Notes under the pieces: model-generated
What the model was told of the DNA's origin: nothing
Databases searched by the model: none
The model's input: only the letters and a program-made list of their open reading frames with translations
From: Hyphomonadaceae bacterium UBA1933
GTDB taxonomy: Bacteria > Pseudomonadota > Alphaproteobacteria > Caulobacterales > Aquidulcibacteraceae
DNA: 64,000 nt
Reading direction: 5' to 3'
Assembly (NCBI GenBank): GCA_002337085.1
Contig: DDFH01000003.1
Span: 372,001 to 436,000, forward strand
Translations under genes and position numbers: made by a program
Shown: piece by piece, positions 8,609 to 17,955 of the stretch
Layout of the letters: each line of letters opens with the position of its first letter
Numbering within the stretch: the stretch's first letter is position 1

Positions 8609-11194
8609 TTAATGAACGGTCGCATTTCCGGCATTGAATACCAAATGACCTTCTTCGGCATGGGCAATGACGGCTTGGCCATCAAGCACATCGCCTTTTA
8701 ATATCATTTTGGCGAGTGGATCCTGTACCTCTTGCTGAATGACACGTTTTAAAGGCCTTGCACCATAAATTGGGTCATAACCTTTGTTGGCAAGCCATTC
8801 TTTGGCATCTTCATCAAGTTCAAGTTTAATGTCGCGACTTGCCAATAATTTTTCAAGTCGTTTCAATTGGATTGGCACGATTTTATCCATTTCCGCACGT
8901 CCAAGACGTTTAAACAATATGATTTCATCAATACGGTTGATGAATTCAGGTCTAAAATTGGCTTTAACCGCTTCCATAACAATTGGACGCACCAATTCAA
9001 TATCTTCGCCTTCTTTTTGTTCGGCAATATATTGTGAACCAAGGTTTGAAGTCATCACAAGGATAACATTGCGGAAATCAACTGTCCGCCCCTGACCATC
9101 GGTTAAACGACCATCGTCAAGCACTTGTAAAAGCACGTTGAAAACGTCTGGGTGTGCTTTTTCAACCTCATCAAATAAGACAACTTGATATGGGCGACGA
9201 CGTACAGCCTCGGTCAATGCACCGCCTTCATCATAGCCAACATAGCCTGGAGGTGCGCCAATCATGCGTGAAACCGAATGTTTTTCCATATATTCGGACA
9301 TATCAAGGCGAGTGATGGCGGTATCATCATCAAATAAAAATTCCGCCAATGCTTTGGTAAGTTCGGTTTTACCAACACCGGTTGGGCCAAGGAATAAGAA
9401 TGAACCAATTGGCTTGTTGGGGTCTTGAAGCCCTGCACGTGAACGGCGCACGGCATCGGCAACCGCCACAAGTGCTTCTTCTTGACCAACCACACGCTCA
9501 CGCAACTTATCTTCCATGCCTAAAAGCTTTTCACGCTCACCCTCAAGCATTTTATCAACTGGAATACCAGTCCAGCGTGAAACCACTTCGGCGATTTGTT
9601 CGGCATCAACCGATTTTGAAACCAGACTTTGCTTGCTGTCGCCCGCATTTTTCAACTGTTCTTCCAGTTTTGGAATGCGGCCATATTGCAATTCGCCGGC
9701 TTTGGCATAATCGCCGCTTCGGGTTGCGTCTTGAAGTTCAAGATGAAGTTTTTCCAATTCTTCTTTTAATTTGGTTGAATCCGCCTGTGATGCTTTTTCA
9801 GCACGCCATTTTTCGGTCATCTCAATAGATTTTTTGTCTAATTCCTCAATCTCGTCCTCAAGCTTTTCAAGGCGATCTTGGGATGCGGCATCCTTTTCTT
9901 TTTCAAGTGCCGAAGCTTCGATACGAAGCTGCATTAGTTTGCGGTCGATTTCGTCCAATTCTTCGGGTTTTGAATCCATTTGCATTTTTAAACGCGCCGA
10001 AGCTTCATCCATCAAATCAATGGCTTTGTCGGGCAAGAAACGGTCGGCAATATAACGGTTTGACAAGGTTGCCGCCGCCACAATGGCATTATCGGAAATA
10101 GTGACACCGTGGTGAACCTCATATTTTTCTTTTAAACCGCGAAGGATTGAGATTGTGTCCTCAATTGTTGGTTCTTCAACAAAAACTGGTTGGAAACGGC
10201 GGGCAAGGGCAGGGTCTTTTTCGATATATTTACGGTACTCGTCCAATGTAGTCGCACCAACGCAACGCAATTCACCGCGTGAAAGCGCAGGTTTCAAAAG
10301 GTTGGAGGCATCCATTGCCCCATCACCTTTACCCGCACCAACAAGGGTGTGCATTTCGTCAATGAAAAGCACAATGCCGCCGTTGGTTGCCTGTACTTCT
10401 GAAAGCACAGCTTTTAGGCGTTCTTCAAATTCACCGCGATATTTTGCGCCCGCAATTAATGCACCCATATCAAGGGATAAAAGTTTTTTATCCATCAAAC
10501 TTTCTGGCACATCGCCATTGATAATACGCAATGCCAAACCTTCGGCAATTGCGGTTTTACCCACACCGGGTTCACCAATTAGAACCGGATTGTTTTTTGT
10601 GCGGCGTGACAAAACCTGTATTGCACGGCGAATTTCTTCATCGCGCCCAATAACGGGGTCAAGCTTGCCTGATTTTGCGTCTTCGGTAAGGTCACGTGTA
10701 TATTTTTTAAGGGCTTCGTATTGATCTTCTGCCCCCTCACTATTTGCGGTGCGGCCTTTGCGCATCATGCCAATTGCCATGTTCAAAGATTGCGTGGTTA
10801 CACCCGCCGCTTTTAGGGCATCTGCTGCCTTGGTTGCACTATTGGTGGAAATTGCAAGCAATAACCACTCGGCAGGAACAACGCTGTCGCCCGCTTTTTT
10901 AGCGGCATCTTCGGCTTGGGCGATGATTTTTGCGGTGTCGTTGGGCATATAGATTTGCCCATTGCCACCTTGCACAACGGGAAGGGCGGCAACCGCCATA
11001 TCAACGGCAAGTTTCGCCTCATCGGGGCGACCACCCGCCGAACGGATTAGACCGACCGCAAGCGATTTATCCTCATCTAACAATGCCTTTAAAAGGTGTT
11101 CAGGCGTGAAATATTGGTTGCCTGCTTTGATGGCCTCCATCTGTCCCGCTTGGATTATTGCACGTGCACGTTCGGTAAATTTATCAAGATTCAT
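8609..11194 (-). CDS. clpB: ClpB, ATP-dependent disaggregase
   Basis: 861-aa Hsp100 chaperone that resolubilises aggregated proteins with DnaK. The order is normal: N-terminal Clp repeat domain (1-145), first AAA+ domain with Walker A GEPGVGKT (207-214) and IDEMHT, a coiled-coil middle domain rich in Glu/Lys (about 405-525), and a second AAA+ domain with GPTGVGKTE and LFDEVEKAH. The SD GGGGGA lies six bases before the ATG. No sigma-32 consensus is obvious within the first 50 bases upstream, and further upstream there is a block of palindromic repeats. Confidence 0.98.
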   Translation of the reverse strand: MNLDKFTERARAIIQAGQMEAIKAGNQYFTPEHLLKALLDEDKSLAVGLIRSAGGRPDEAKLAVDMAVAALPVVQGGNGQIYMPNDTAKIIAQAEDAAKKAGDSVVPAEWLLLAISTNSATKAADALKAAGVTTQSLNMAIGMMRKGRTANSEGAEDQYEALKKYTRDLTEDAKSGKLDPVIGRDEEIRRAIQVLSRRTKNNPVLIGEPGVGKTAIAEGLALRIINGDVPESLMDKKLLSLDMGALIAGAKYRGEFEERLKAVLSEVQATNGGIVLFIDEMHTLVGAGKGDGAMDASNLLKPALSRGELRCVGATTLDEYRKYIEKDPALARRFQPVFVEEPTIEDTISILRGLKEKYEVHHGVTISDNAIVAAATLSNRYIADRFLPDKAIDLMDEASARLKMQMDSKPEELDEIDRKLMQLRIEASALEKEKDAASQDRLEKLEDEIEELDKKSIEMTEKWRAEKASQADSTKLKEELEKLHLELQDATRSGDYAKAGELQYGRIPKLEEQLKNAGDSKQSLVSKSVDAEQIAEVVSRWTGIPVDKMLEGEREKLLGMEDKLRERVVGQEEALVAVADAVRRSRAGLQDPNKPIGSFLFLGPTGVGKTELTKALAEFLFDDDTAITRLDMSEYMEKHSVSRMIGAPPGYVGYDEGGALTEAVRRRPYQVVLFDEVEKAHPDVFNVLLQVLDDGRLTDGQGRTVDFRNVILVMTSNLGSQYIAEQKEGEDIELVRPIVMEAVKANFRPEFINRIDEIILFKRLGRAEMDKIVPIQLKRLEKLLASRDIKLELDEDAKEWLANKGYDPIYGARPLKRVIQQEVQDPLAKMILKGDVLDGQAVIAHAEEGHLVFNAGNATVH

Positions 11195-11245
11195 AATGAA
11201 TCCCCCTTTTGAATAGAATATCTATGGCGGGATTCGAAAAATTAT

Positions 11246-11318
11246 GCTCCCCTGTTTACGGGGGAGCTGTCACGATTTATCGTGACTGAGGGGGCATATT
11301 GCCCCGTGTCGCCCCCTC
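11246..11318. repeat. Mosaic of three palindromes upstream of clpB
   Basis: Three adjoining inverted repeats: GCTCCCC (11246-11252) / GGGGAGC (11261-11267); GTCACGAT (11269-11276) / ATCGTGAC (11279-11286), perfect; and GAGGGGGC (11288-11295) / GCCCCCTC (11311-11318). A further GC-rich tail runs to about 11350. It is much more G+C-rich than its surroundings and resembles REP/BIME-type intergenic repeats. The remainder of the spacer from 11195 to 11482 shows no gene. Confidence 0.7.
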
Positions 11319-11482
11319 CGACCCGCCCCTTTAAACAAGGGAGGGCAAGGTTGTCATAAGCCTAAATCCTGCCTACACCTCATAGATAGGTGTGGTATAT
11401 ATGTTACACAAGGGGCGTTGCTGAGTATTGTACGAAAAAATAAAATTCGTTATTATAAGATTTATTTTTGGGAAAACTATCT

Positions 11483-12841
11483 ATGGATATTATAGAAACA
11501 ATTAATCTCTATAACCGAGGAAAAGATGTTTGGAACCATTGGGCTTTAGAGAGAAAAAAAGAACGTGAACATCTTGAAAAGACTGGTATTTGGTTAGTTG
11601 AAAGTCAAGATTCAAATGGTGCAATTCTATCCGGTTCCAAAGAAACAATGGAGTGGGTTAATAGTTGTTCAGTATCCTTTGTTCATAATGAATTTGTATC
11701 TGAAGTTGACTTTACAGGTTTCATTTTTCCTTGGAAGGTAGATTTTTCTGGGGCTATATTTCATCATAATGCTAATTTTAGTGGTTGCGAATTTCATAGT
11801 GAGTTTTTAATTGTTGCCACTAAATTCAAACGCGCTTGTTATTTTAGGCAAGCCAAATTTAATAATGCCTTTATTTCAGAAAGAACTATCTTTGAAGGAA
11901 TGTTATGGTTAGACAACGCCTTATTTCAAGGTTATAATCACATTTATGATGTGCATTTTCACAATGACGTGGAAGCTCATGGAGCAAAGTTTACAAAAGG
12001 AATAAATATACAATATTGTATTTTTCATAAAGATTGCAATTTTACGAAAGCACAAATTGAGTGGCAAGGGTTTTTTACAAAGTGTGAGTTTAAAGGCGCT
12101 AGTCATTGGGATGATGCTATTTTTTTTGGAGAGGCGAATTGGTCTGGAAGCAAATTTAGCGGATATGTGAGTTTAAATGGAACAAAATTTGAGCAGATAC
12201 CAGTATTTATTCAAACAGACTTTATTCAAGCACCAAGCTTGGAAAAAATTGATATAAAATCGACCAAATCTGATCATTATAGTGAAATTGTATGTTGGCG
12301 TTCCTTAAGACAAATTGCCTTAAAAGGGCTTGATAGCGAACGCGAAAAATATTTCTTTGCGATGGAAATAAAAGCTGTCCGAAAAGAAAAGGGAATATTT
12401 AATTCGTATTCGATACTTGCTTATATCTATGGCTGCCTGTCTGACTTTGGTATTTCATTCGGTAGGCCTATAATTTGGTTGCTTTTTTCATTAGTTATTT
12501 TTGCAGGCATTTACTTGGCACCAAACATCACATATGAAGAATTTGCAAATAAATCTTTTTTTACCAAATGCTCTTACGGTGAAGGAAGTAAAGTTACAAG
12601 TGCTATTACAATATCAGTGCAAAATGCTTTCCCGGTAGGGGGTTTTAGTAACAGTGAATTAATCAAAACTAAGGAAGAGTGCCTTTTTGGAATTAATAAA
12701 TCAGGTAAGGAAAATAAAAAAGATACTGTCCCAAATATTACAAACGTATTTTATATTTTAGCTAAGTGCCAAACTATTATTACAGGTATTTTAATCTTTC
12801 TAATTGGTCTAGCCATAAGGAATCGTTTCCGAATTAGTTAG
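11483..12841 (+). CDS. Pentapeptide-repeat protein with a C-terminal membrane domain
   Basis: About 452 aa from ATG 11483 (GGGA 9 bases upstream; a TTG at 11468 is in frame). Residues of roughly 75-245 contain imperfect pentapeptide repeats (VDFSGAIF, ANFSGCEF, AKFNNAF, SKFSGYV), the pattern that folds into a quadrilateral beta-helix. A charged linker follows, then two hydrophobic helices: one at IIWLLFSLVIFAGIYLA and one at the extreme C-terminus (IITGILIFLIGLAI). Between them is a loop with an ITISVQNAFPVGGF stretch, reminiscent of the ion-channel-like C-termini seen in some pentapeptide membrane proteins. Function is unknown. It is more AT-rich than its neighbours and stands alone, which suggests transfer. 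Confidence 0.75.
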   Translation: MDIIETINLYNRGKDVWNHWALERKKEREHLEKTGIWLVESQDSNGAILSGSKETMEWVNSCSVSFVHNEFVSEVDFTGFIFPWKVDFSGAIFHHNANFSGCEFHSEFLIVATKFKRACYFRQAKFNNAFISERTIFEGMLWLDNALFQGYNHIYDVHFHNDVEAHGAKFTKGINIQYCIFHKDCNFTKAQIEWQGFFTKCEFKGASHWDDAIFFGEANWSGSKFSGYVSLNGTKFEQIPVFIQTDFIQAPSLEKIDIKSTKSDHYSEIVCWRSLRQIALKGLDSEREKYFFAMEIKAVRKEKGIFNSYSILAYIYGCLSDFGISFGRPIIWLLFSLVIFAGIYLAPNITYEEFANKSFFTKCSYGEGSKVTSAITISVQNAFPVGGFSNSELIKTKEECLFGINKSGKENKKDTVPNITNVFYILAKCQTIITGILIFLIGLAIRNRFRIS

Positions 12842-12967
12842 TAATATAATATAAATTATGTATATAACTTTTCAGTTTTTTATATATTAGAAATAGCTAC
12901 TGTGGGTAAAAATGGTTCCCGTAAGAAAATATATAATAATTTATTCACCTATTGAAACCGGTGTTGA

Positions 12968-12999
12968 AATCCACCGTATCATAAATGGTGCGGTGGATT
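12968..12999 (+). terminator. Possible terminator between convergent genes
   Basis: Stem AATCCACCG (12968-12976) / CGGTGGATT (12991-12999) with a 14-nt loop, followed by ATATTTCTT. It lies 126 bases after the pentapeptide gene. The loop is long and the T-tract poor, so this is tentative. Confidence 0.4.
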
Positions 13000-13025
13000 A
13001 TATTTCTTCGGATTTTGCTATTTAA

Positions 13026-14390
13026 TTACGCCGCTGCTAATCTCTTCCTCAACGCAAACTTTACAATTATCAGGCAGACCGTTGCAAAGGCGGCGCATGC
13101 CACATGTAATAACCAGAATTGCACGGTTGGCATTTTTTCAAATAATGCGCCGATTTGCCCGACCGATTTATTGGCAACGAACAAGGTCAAGTTGAACAAA
13201 CCGGTTACAGTTGCCGCCAATTGAATGGGGGCAAGGCGAACAAACAATGCCAAGGCAATCGGCAGCACCATTGCAAAACCAATTGAGTTGATGATGTGGA
13301 ACATCACAGGCCAGAATAGACCGATTTTGCCATCAGGACCTTTGGTCAATTCCGCCATAACAAGGCACATTGCACCAAAAGTGGCAATAAAGGTGCCAAG
13401 AATCATTTTTGTGATTTCATCAGGTTCTTTCCATTTTGTGCCATACCAACGGAAGAAGATTGCAACCGCCGCCATCAATGTCACAGAGAAGATGGAATCA
13501 AGTGTTACAAGCCATGTTGTTGGCAATTTATCGCCCATGAAAACAAGGTTAAAATCGCGGTCGCCCCATAATAAATAGGCATTAAAAATTTCCATATTGG
13601 GAATAAGGCCGATAGCAAGAATTGGGATTAAAAGCACCAAAACGCCAATCATTTTCCAATCTTCAAATGTTAATGGGTTTGGTGCGGCTTTGCCATTTTC
13701 TTTCTTTTGCTCAATGACATCTTTTGGCAAATGTTTGATGCCCCAAACATAAATCGCAACAGCAATTAACATGCCGATACCCGCAGCGCCAAAGCCCCAA
13801 TGCCAACCAACTTTTTCCCCCAATGTCCCAACAATAAGGGGTGAGGTGATTACACCAGCCTGAATTGCAAGATAATAAATTTGGAAGGCGTCGGCGCGGC
13901 GATTGTCACCCTCTTTATAAAGGCCACCAACTTGTGATGCCAAATTACCCTTGAAGAAGCCTGAACCGATTACAAGCGCCAAAAGTGCAAACAAGAAAGT
14001 ATAATCAAACGCCATCATAAAGTGACCAGCCGCCATTAATAATGCGCCGGTTAAAACCGCTTTGGTGCGTCCTAAAAATTTATCGGCAATAAAACCGCCA
14101 ATGATTGGGGTTAAATAAACCCATGCCGCATAATCGCCAAAAATTTTAGATGACAAAGCGGTGGGATCATTCGTGTTATAATGCGCCGTGAATTGACCAA
14201 AGAAAGCAATATTTTCAATATGCCCCGGATGAAGCAAATATTTCGCCATATAAAGCACCAATAGTGATTGCATGCCATAATATGAAAATCTTTCCCATGC
14301 CTCGGTAAATGCCAAGAAGCCAAGACCTTTGGGATGCCCCAAAAATGCTTTATCATTCTTGAGCTTTATTTCGCTTTCTTCACTTATCAT
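13026..14390 (-). CDS. POT/PTR-family proton-coupled peptide transporter
   Basis: 454 aa from ATG 14390; a start 13 codons earlier is in frame but the family begins near this Met. Inner-membrane symporter importing di- and tripeptides. The POT signature FTEAWERFSYYGMQSLLVLYM with the ExxERFxYYG motif is present, as are about 12-14 hydrophobic helices and the GGFIADKFLGRTKAVL loop. It is convergent with the pentapeptide gene. The exact substrate range (DtpA versus DtpB type) cannot be read from sequence. Confidence 0.93.
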   Translation of the reverse strand: MISEESEIKLKNDKAFLGHPKGLGFLAFTEAWERFSYYGMQSLLVLYMAKYLLHPGHIENIAFFGQFTAHYNTNDPTALSSKIFGDYAAWVYLTPIIGGFIADKFLGRTKAVLTGALLMAAGHFMMAFDYTFLFALLALVIGSGFFKGNLASQVGGLYKEGDNRRADAFQIYYLAIQAGVITSPLIVGTLGEKVGWHWGFGAAGIGMLIAVAIYVWGIKHLPKDVIEQKKENGKAAPNPLTFEDWKMIGVLVLLIPILAIGLIPNMEIFNAYLLWGDRDFNLVFMGDKLPTTWLVTLDSIFSVTLMAAVAIFFRWYGTKWKEPDEITKMILGTFIATFGAMCLVMAELTKGPDGKIGLFWPVMFHIINSIGFAMVLPIALALFVRLAPIQLAATVTGLFNLTLFVANKSVGQIGALFEKMPTVQFWLLHVACAAFATVCLIIVKFALRKRLAAA

Positions 14391-14548
14391 TTGATAGCCC
14401 CGCTTTGCGCAAAATTTATGCTTTAACAACCATATTCATAAAACACTTTTCGGCTATGGCAATATTTGATTAGCACAAACAAATTATTAGCCCGAATTTA
14501 CTTTAAAATTTTTGCCTATAAGATTATATATAATTACAGGAGGCAAAG

Positions 14549-14935
14549 ATGAGTGAATATGAATTGGTAAACTCTTTGGCGCGCTTTTGGGGCGGAATGG
14601 GCGTAATCCTTTCGGCGATATTCCTTTTGCGCAAAGACAGCCTGAAAACACTGGTTGATGATTTTGAAAATGTTGGCGCATTGTCATTTTCAATCGGGCT
14701 TATGACTTTGTTTGTTGGTCTTGCATCGGTTGCAATTTATTCCCGCTTTAGTTTTGATTGGCGCGTTATTATCACGCTTTTTGGCTGGGTGAGCCTTGCC
14801 AAAGGTGTGTGGATTATAACCATGCCAAAAAGCGTAAAAAGCCTTATTCAAAGCGGATTTTATAGCAATTATGCCAAGGCATCATTAGTGATTTTGGGCG
14901 TAGTTGGCCTATTTTTGCTTATCAAAAGTTTTTGA
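14549..14935 (+). CDS. Small four-helix integral membrane protein
   Basis: 128 aa with four hydrophobic segments (around residues 12-27, 45-65, 72-92 and 108-126) and short polar loops. An AGGAGG SD lies eight bases upstream of the ATG. I recognise no family. It is transcribed divergently from the peptide transporter and stands alone; the downstream 164 bases hold no obvious gene. Confidence 0.7.
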   Translation: MSEYELVNSLARFWGGMGVILSAIFLLRKDSLKTLVDDFENVGALSFSIGLMTLFVGLASVAIYSRFSFDWRVIITLFGWVSLAKGVWIITMPKSVKSLIQSGFYSNYAKASLVILGVVGLFLLIKSF

Positions 14936-15099
14936 GACTTGAATATTTTTGCGGCTTGAATTATATGGCTCGCATGGTCAGCAGTTCACCAAGGCGTTGC
15001 CGTATAGGCTAAACCTGCATCTTTATGTTCAATCTGGTTATGTGCCATATTGCAAGACGGCAACCACAATTGTTTCGGCACTTTAACGGAAATTGAACA

Positions 15100-15666
15100 A
15101 TGACAAAGGAAATATTCCCCTTTGGCGTGCCTGATATATCGGCACTTGCCAAACATATTAAAAAAGAAATTGACGAAAACAAAGCTCCATCCCATCTTGA
15201 GGTTTTGAATATTCTTGCACGTGGTGCGGGGTTTAAAAACTTTCAACATTTTCGGGCTTCAATCGCACCAAATGATGCGCCGATAATGGTTGATAAACCT
15301 AATCAAGATGCGCTTAAGAAAATTACCAAATATTTTGATAATAATCTGGTGCTAATGCGGTTTCCGCCCAAAGAATCACATCGCGAATTATGCTTGTGGT
15401 TCTTTTGGTCACGTATTCCGCAAAATGCCAAATTCAATGAAATTGCCTTTAGCAAATTCCTAAATGGTCTTCATTCATTTGGTGATGCGGCGTTAATAAG
15501 ACGTTATTTGATTGAATATGACTTTGTAAGTCGATCGCGTGATGGTTCTGATTATCGGCGGATAGAACTTGAAATTCCGCCCACAGTTCAGGCAATTGTG
15601 AATATGTCGAAAGACGATATTCCCGTTAAAAAGAAGCGTGATAATGCTGCTTATATTAATGGCTGA
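15100..15666 (+). CDS. DUF2087 domain protein
   Basis: 188 aa. The N-terminal part (FPFGVPDISALAKHIK, then LNILARGAGFKNFQHFRA) matches a segment often seen ahead of DUF2087 in alphaproteobacteria. The C-terminal part is the DUF2087 fold itself: RFPPKESHRELCLW, FLNGLHSFGDAALIRRYLIEYDF and the ending SRDGSDYRRIEL. DUF2087 is a small winged-helix-like domain, often fused to or beside regulators, so a nucleic-acid-binding role is possible but unproven. It has a short C-terminal extension that runs into a possible small gene in another frame. Confidence 0.75.
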   Translation: MTKEIFPFGVPDISALAKHIKKEIDENKAPSHLEVLNILARGAGFKNFQHFRASIAPNDAPIMVDKPNQDALKKITKYFDNNLVLMRFPPKESHRELCLWFFWSRIPQNAKFNEIAFSKFLNGLHSFGDAALIRRYLIEYDFVSRSRDGSDYRRIELEIPPTVQAIVNMSKDDIPVKKKRDNAAYING

Positions 15667-15766
15667 AATACGCAAAACCAACGCCCCGAAAACTAGCCCG
15701 CCAATTGCAATAAAGCCAAAAGGCAAGCCAGTTTCAGGTAGTCAAGCAAAACGGACTGCTGATTAA
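15659..15766 (+). CDS. Possible 35-aa small protein
   Basis: ATG 15659 overlaps the 3' end of the DUF2087 gene and encodes a Lys/Pro-rich basic peptide (MAEIRKTNAP...). No strong SD is seen, and the stop overlaps the end of the convergent SDR gene by four bases. It could be a translationally coupled small gene or chance. Confidence 0.25.
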   Translation: MAEIRKTNAPKTSPPIAIKPKGKPVSGSQAKRTAD

Positions 15767-16557
15767 ATCAAACTTTCAACTATGCCGCCTTCTACCCTTA
15801 ATGCCGCGCCAGTGGTCGAGGAGGAAAGGGGTGAGGCGACATAGGTTACAAGATTTGCAACCTCTTGCGGGTCTGCAAAGCGCCCAGTTAAAGAGCTTGG
15901 GCGATGAGTTGCCACAAATTCACGCCCTAATTCATCGAGTGACTTGCCATTTCCGCCCATAACATTTTGCAAGAAATCTTCAACGCCTTCTGTCATGGTC
16001 GGGCCGGGTAATACAGTATTGCAGGTGACACCTGTGCCTTTGGCAACCTTGGCGATGCCGCGCGAAAGCCCCTGCATCGCGGCCTTAGAAGTGCCATAAT
16101 GCACCATATCATCAGGAATATTTATCGCGGATTCAGAGGAAATGAAAATAATTCGCCCCCAATTCTTTGCCATCATTTTTGGCAGATAATGACGCGACAG
16201 GCGCGCACCCGAAACCACATTTACGTTTAAAATATTCATCCAATCATCATCGGAAATTTCGGTAAATGGGATTGCGCCATAAATACCCAAATTATTGACA
16301 AGAATATCAACCTCTGGAAATGCCGTGAATAATTCCTGTGCTCCTTTTGCTGTTGCGAGGTCAAACGGTGCGGTTTCAATTATGGCATTTGGATTTATCG
16401 CCAAGATTTCCGCTTTTGCCTTTTGGGTGGCATCATTTGTGCGGCCATTAATTATAACTTGTGCACCAGCGCCTGCCAATGATTTGGCAATGGCAAAACC
16501 AATTCCTTTGGTTGAGCCTGTAACCAGCGCCGTTTTATCTTTCAAATTTATTTCCAT
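15763..16557 (-). CDS. Short-chain dehydrogenase/reductase
   Basis: 264-aa classical SDR. Seen: the NAD(P)-binding TGSTKGIGFA near residue 14, NNLGIYG (the NNAG equivalent), the catalytic Ser in FISSESA and the YxxxK pair as YGTSK, with the PG motif after it (LPGPTMTEG). The substrate is not predictable; the C-terminal third, with ALRVEGG, is like many oxidoreductases annotated as 3-oxoacyl-ACP reductase-like. Stands alone on its strand. Confidence 0.9.
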   Translation of the reverse strand: MEINLKDKTALVTGSTKGIGFAIAKSLAGAGAQVIINGRTNDATQKAKAEILAINPNAIIETAPFDLATAKGAQELFTAFPEVDILVNNLGIYGAIPFTEISDDDWMNILNVNVVSGARLSRHYLPKMMAKNWGRIIFISSESAINIPDDMVHYGTSKAAMQGLSRGIAKVAKGTGVTCNTVLPGPTMTEGVEDFLQNVMGGNGKSLDELGREFVATHRPSSLTGRFADPQEVANLVTYVASPLSSSTTGAALRVEGGIVESLI

Positions 16558-16656
16558 TTTTATCCCCTGATTGGTTTCAGATATTTGTAAAAATTTCGAG
16601 ATTATTTGTCAAATTAATTCGTTTGCCAAAAACCAATAGCGTGATATTTTGTAACG

Positions 16657-17013
16657 ATGGTTACATTAGAGGAATTACGCCAGTTTCTATTATCTTTGCC
16701 CGACGTATCCGAAGGAATGTCATGGGACAGCGTGTCATTCAAAGCAAATAAAAAAGTGATATTGTTTTGGAATGCAAAATATAATGCCCCTGTCTTTAGC
16801 TTTGCACCAGAAGAAAATGAATTCTTATTAGAGGTAGATGGCGACACATTTTTCACGACCGATCATCACCGCAAATTTAATTGTATTTTGGCGCGGCCTG
16901 AAATGCTTGATTTAAATTGGGCCAAGGCAAAATTATATGAAAAATGGCGCAAGCTTGTTTCCAGAAAGACTTTAAAACAATTTGATTTGGAAAATCCTGA
17001 TTATAATATTTAA
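16657..17013 (+). CDS. MmcQ/YjbR family protein
   Basis: 118 aa with the family hallmarks: a start like LRQFLLSLPDVSEG, a central beta-sheet and a C-terminal WRKLVSRKTLKQF helix. YjbR folds resemble a double-stranded DNA-binding domain, and the family is usually called MmcQ/YjbR DNA-binding-like, but no biological role is established. It is divergent from the SDR gene and convergent with the outer-membrane protein, sharing a bidirectional terminator with it. Confidence 0.85.
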   Translation: MVTLEELRQFLLSLPDVSEGMSWDSVSFKANKKVILFWNAKYNAPVFSFAPEENEFLLEVDGDTFFTTDHHRKFNCILARPEMLDLNWAKAKLYEKWRKLVSRKTLKQFDLENPDYNI

Positions 17014-17018
17014 AAACA

Positions 17019-17050
17019 AAAACCCCGCCAAAATTATTTGACGGGGTTTT
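17019..17050. terminator. Bidirectional terminator
   Basis: Fourteen-base arms 17019-17032 and 17037-17050 (AAAACCCCG... / ...CGGGGTTTT) with one mismatch and a 4-nt loop. A-tract on one side and T-tract on the other allow it to act for both convergent genes. Confidence 0.85.
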
Positions 17051-17069
17051 AATTTGGTGGGTTTCAAAA

Positions 17070-17867
17070 TTAAAATACTGTATTAAGGCGAACTGCAATT
17101 GGAATTGTAACTTGGCCTTTGACGTCATTGGTTCCGCAAACACCATAAGTACAATTATTCGCATTATTTTTCTTAAGCGGTGAATTATATCTTACGCCAA
17201 CTTCTGCCGCGAGTTCCATGCTATCAGACAAGGTATATGATGCGCCCAAATCAGCGCCAGCGGTATAGGTAACACCATCATCAAATAGTTTCATTTGACC
17301 TAGTGAGTTTGCCCCCGCTTTCATATCAACCGATACTTCTTTGGTATAAACAACGCCGCCGTGAACCGCATAATATGGTTTGATTGGATTTTTAACCCAA
17401 TTGCCACCGAACCATTGGCGCCAACCAAGTTCAAGCATATATTGCTCAAGATCACTTGCGCTTCCGGTAAGGTTGGTATCGCAAACACCACTTGCTGCAA
17501 CGCTTACCAAACAGCCCATTTGCACATTACCTTTGGCAGAAGCATTGGTATAACCAAAAGAACCGAAAACTTCGGTAAGGTTAGATAATGCATAACGCAC
17601 TTCGAATGATGTATGGATATTGGTTTTATACATATCATCATATTTGCGACCACGCATTTGCACGATGCTTGAGCTATATGCCGCATTATATGCACTAAGG
17701 TCAGTGGCGGTTCCGATACCGTCATTAACAACTGTGCCTTGGGCGCTTACTTCTGTGCCGATTGATGATGAAAAAATCCATGGTGATGAATAGCCATCTG
17801 CCAGTGCATTGGTTGCAATTGCAGCGCTGCTGATGATTGCAATTGTAACTAAATTCTTCAGTCGCAT
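17070..17867 (-). CDS. Outer-membrane beta-barrel protein
   Basis: 265 aa with a signal peptide (MRLKNLVTIAIISSAAIATNALA). The mature protein shows alternating hydrophobic strands (FEVRYALSNLTEVFGSFGY, YMLELGWRQWF, AAEVGVRYNSPL) and ends in phenylalanine (RLNTVF), the typical C-terminal signature for BAM-dependent insertion. Two short Cys-containing loops (GCLVSVAASGVCD; NCTYGVCG) could form disulfides. Probably an OmpW/Omp25-like small barrel, but I cannot assign a family. An AATCACC/GGTGATT dyad at 17905-17922 lies in its upstream region. Confidence 0.75.
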   Translation of the reverse strand: MRLKNLVTIAIISSAAIATNALADGYSSPWIFSSSIGTEVSAQGTVVNDGIGTATDLSAYNAAYSSSIVQMRGRKYDDMYKTNIHTSFEVRYALSNLTEVFGSFGYTNASAKGNVQMGCLVSVAASGVCDTNLTGSASDLEQYMLELGWRQWFGGNWVKNPIKPYYAVHGGVVYTKEVSVDMKAGANSLGQMKLFDDGVTYTAGADLGASYTLSDSMELAAEVGVRYNSPLKKNNANNCTYGVCGTNDVKGQVTIPIAVRLNTVF

Positions 17868-17955
17868 TAAAACCCCCGTAAATAAAGGAAACTTCTTTTT
17901 ACGGAATCACCATTCGGTGATTTGGTTAATAAATATTAACCATGATTTATTTTTG

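Noticed and set aside
10155..10724. 189-codon plus-strand frame inside clpB
   Set aside because: Antisense to a highly conserved AAA+ gene, with a composition typical of antisense frames and no SD.
11225..11245. GGATTCGAA, resembling a tRNA T-arm segment
   Set aside because: No acceptor or anticodon stems can be drawn around it, and there is no CCA-compatible end.
14936..15099. Possible small RNA gene in the spacer before the DUF2087 gene
   Set aside because: No strong hairpin with T-run and no recognisable RNA family.
17905..17922. AATCACC/GGTGATT hairpin as a bpt terminator
   Set aside because: No T-run follows on the minus strand; at most a dyad in the upstream region of the outer-membrane protein gene.
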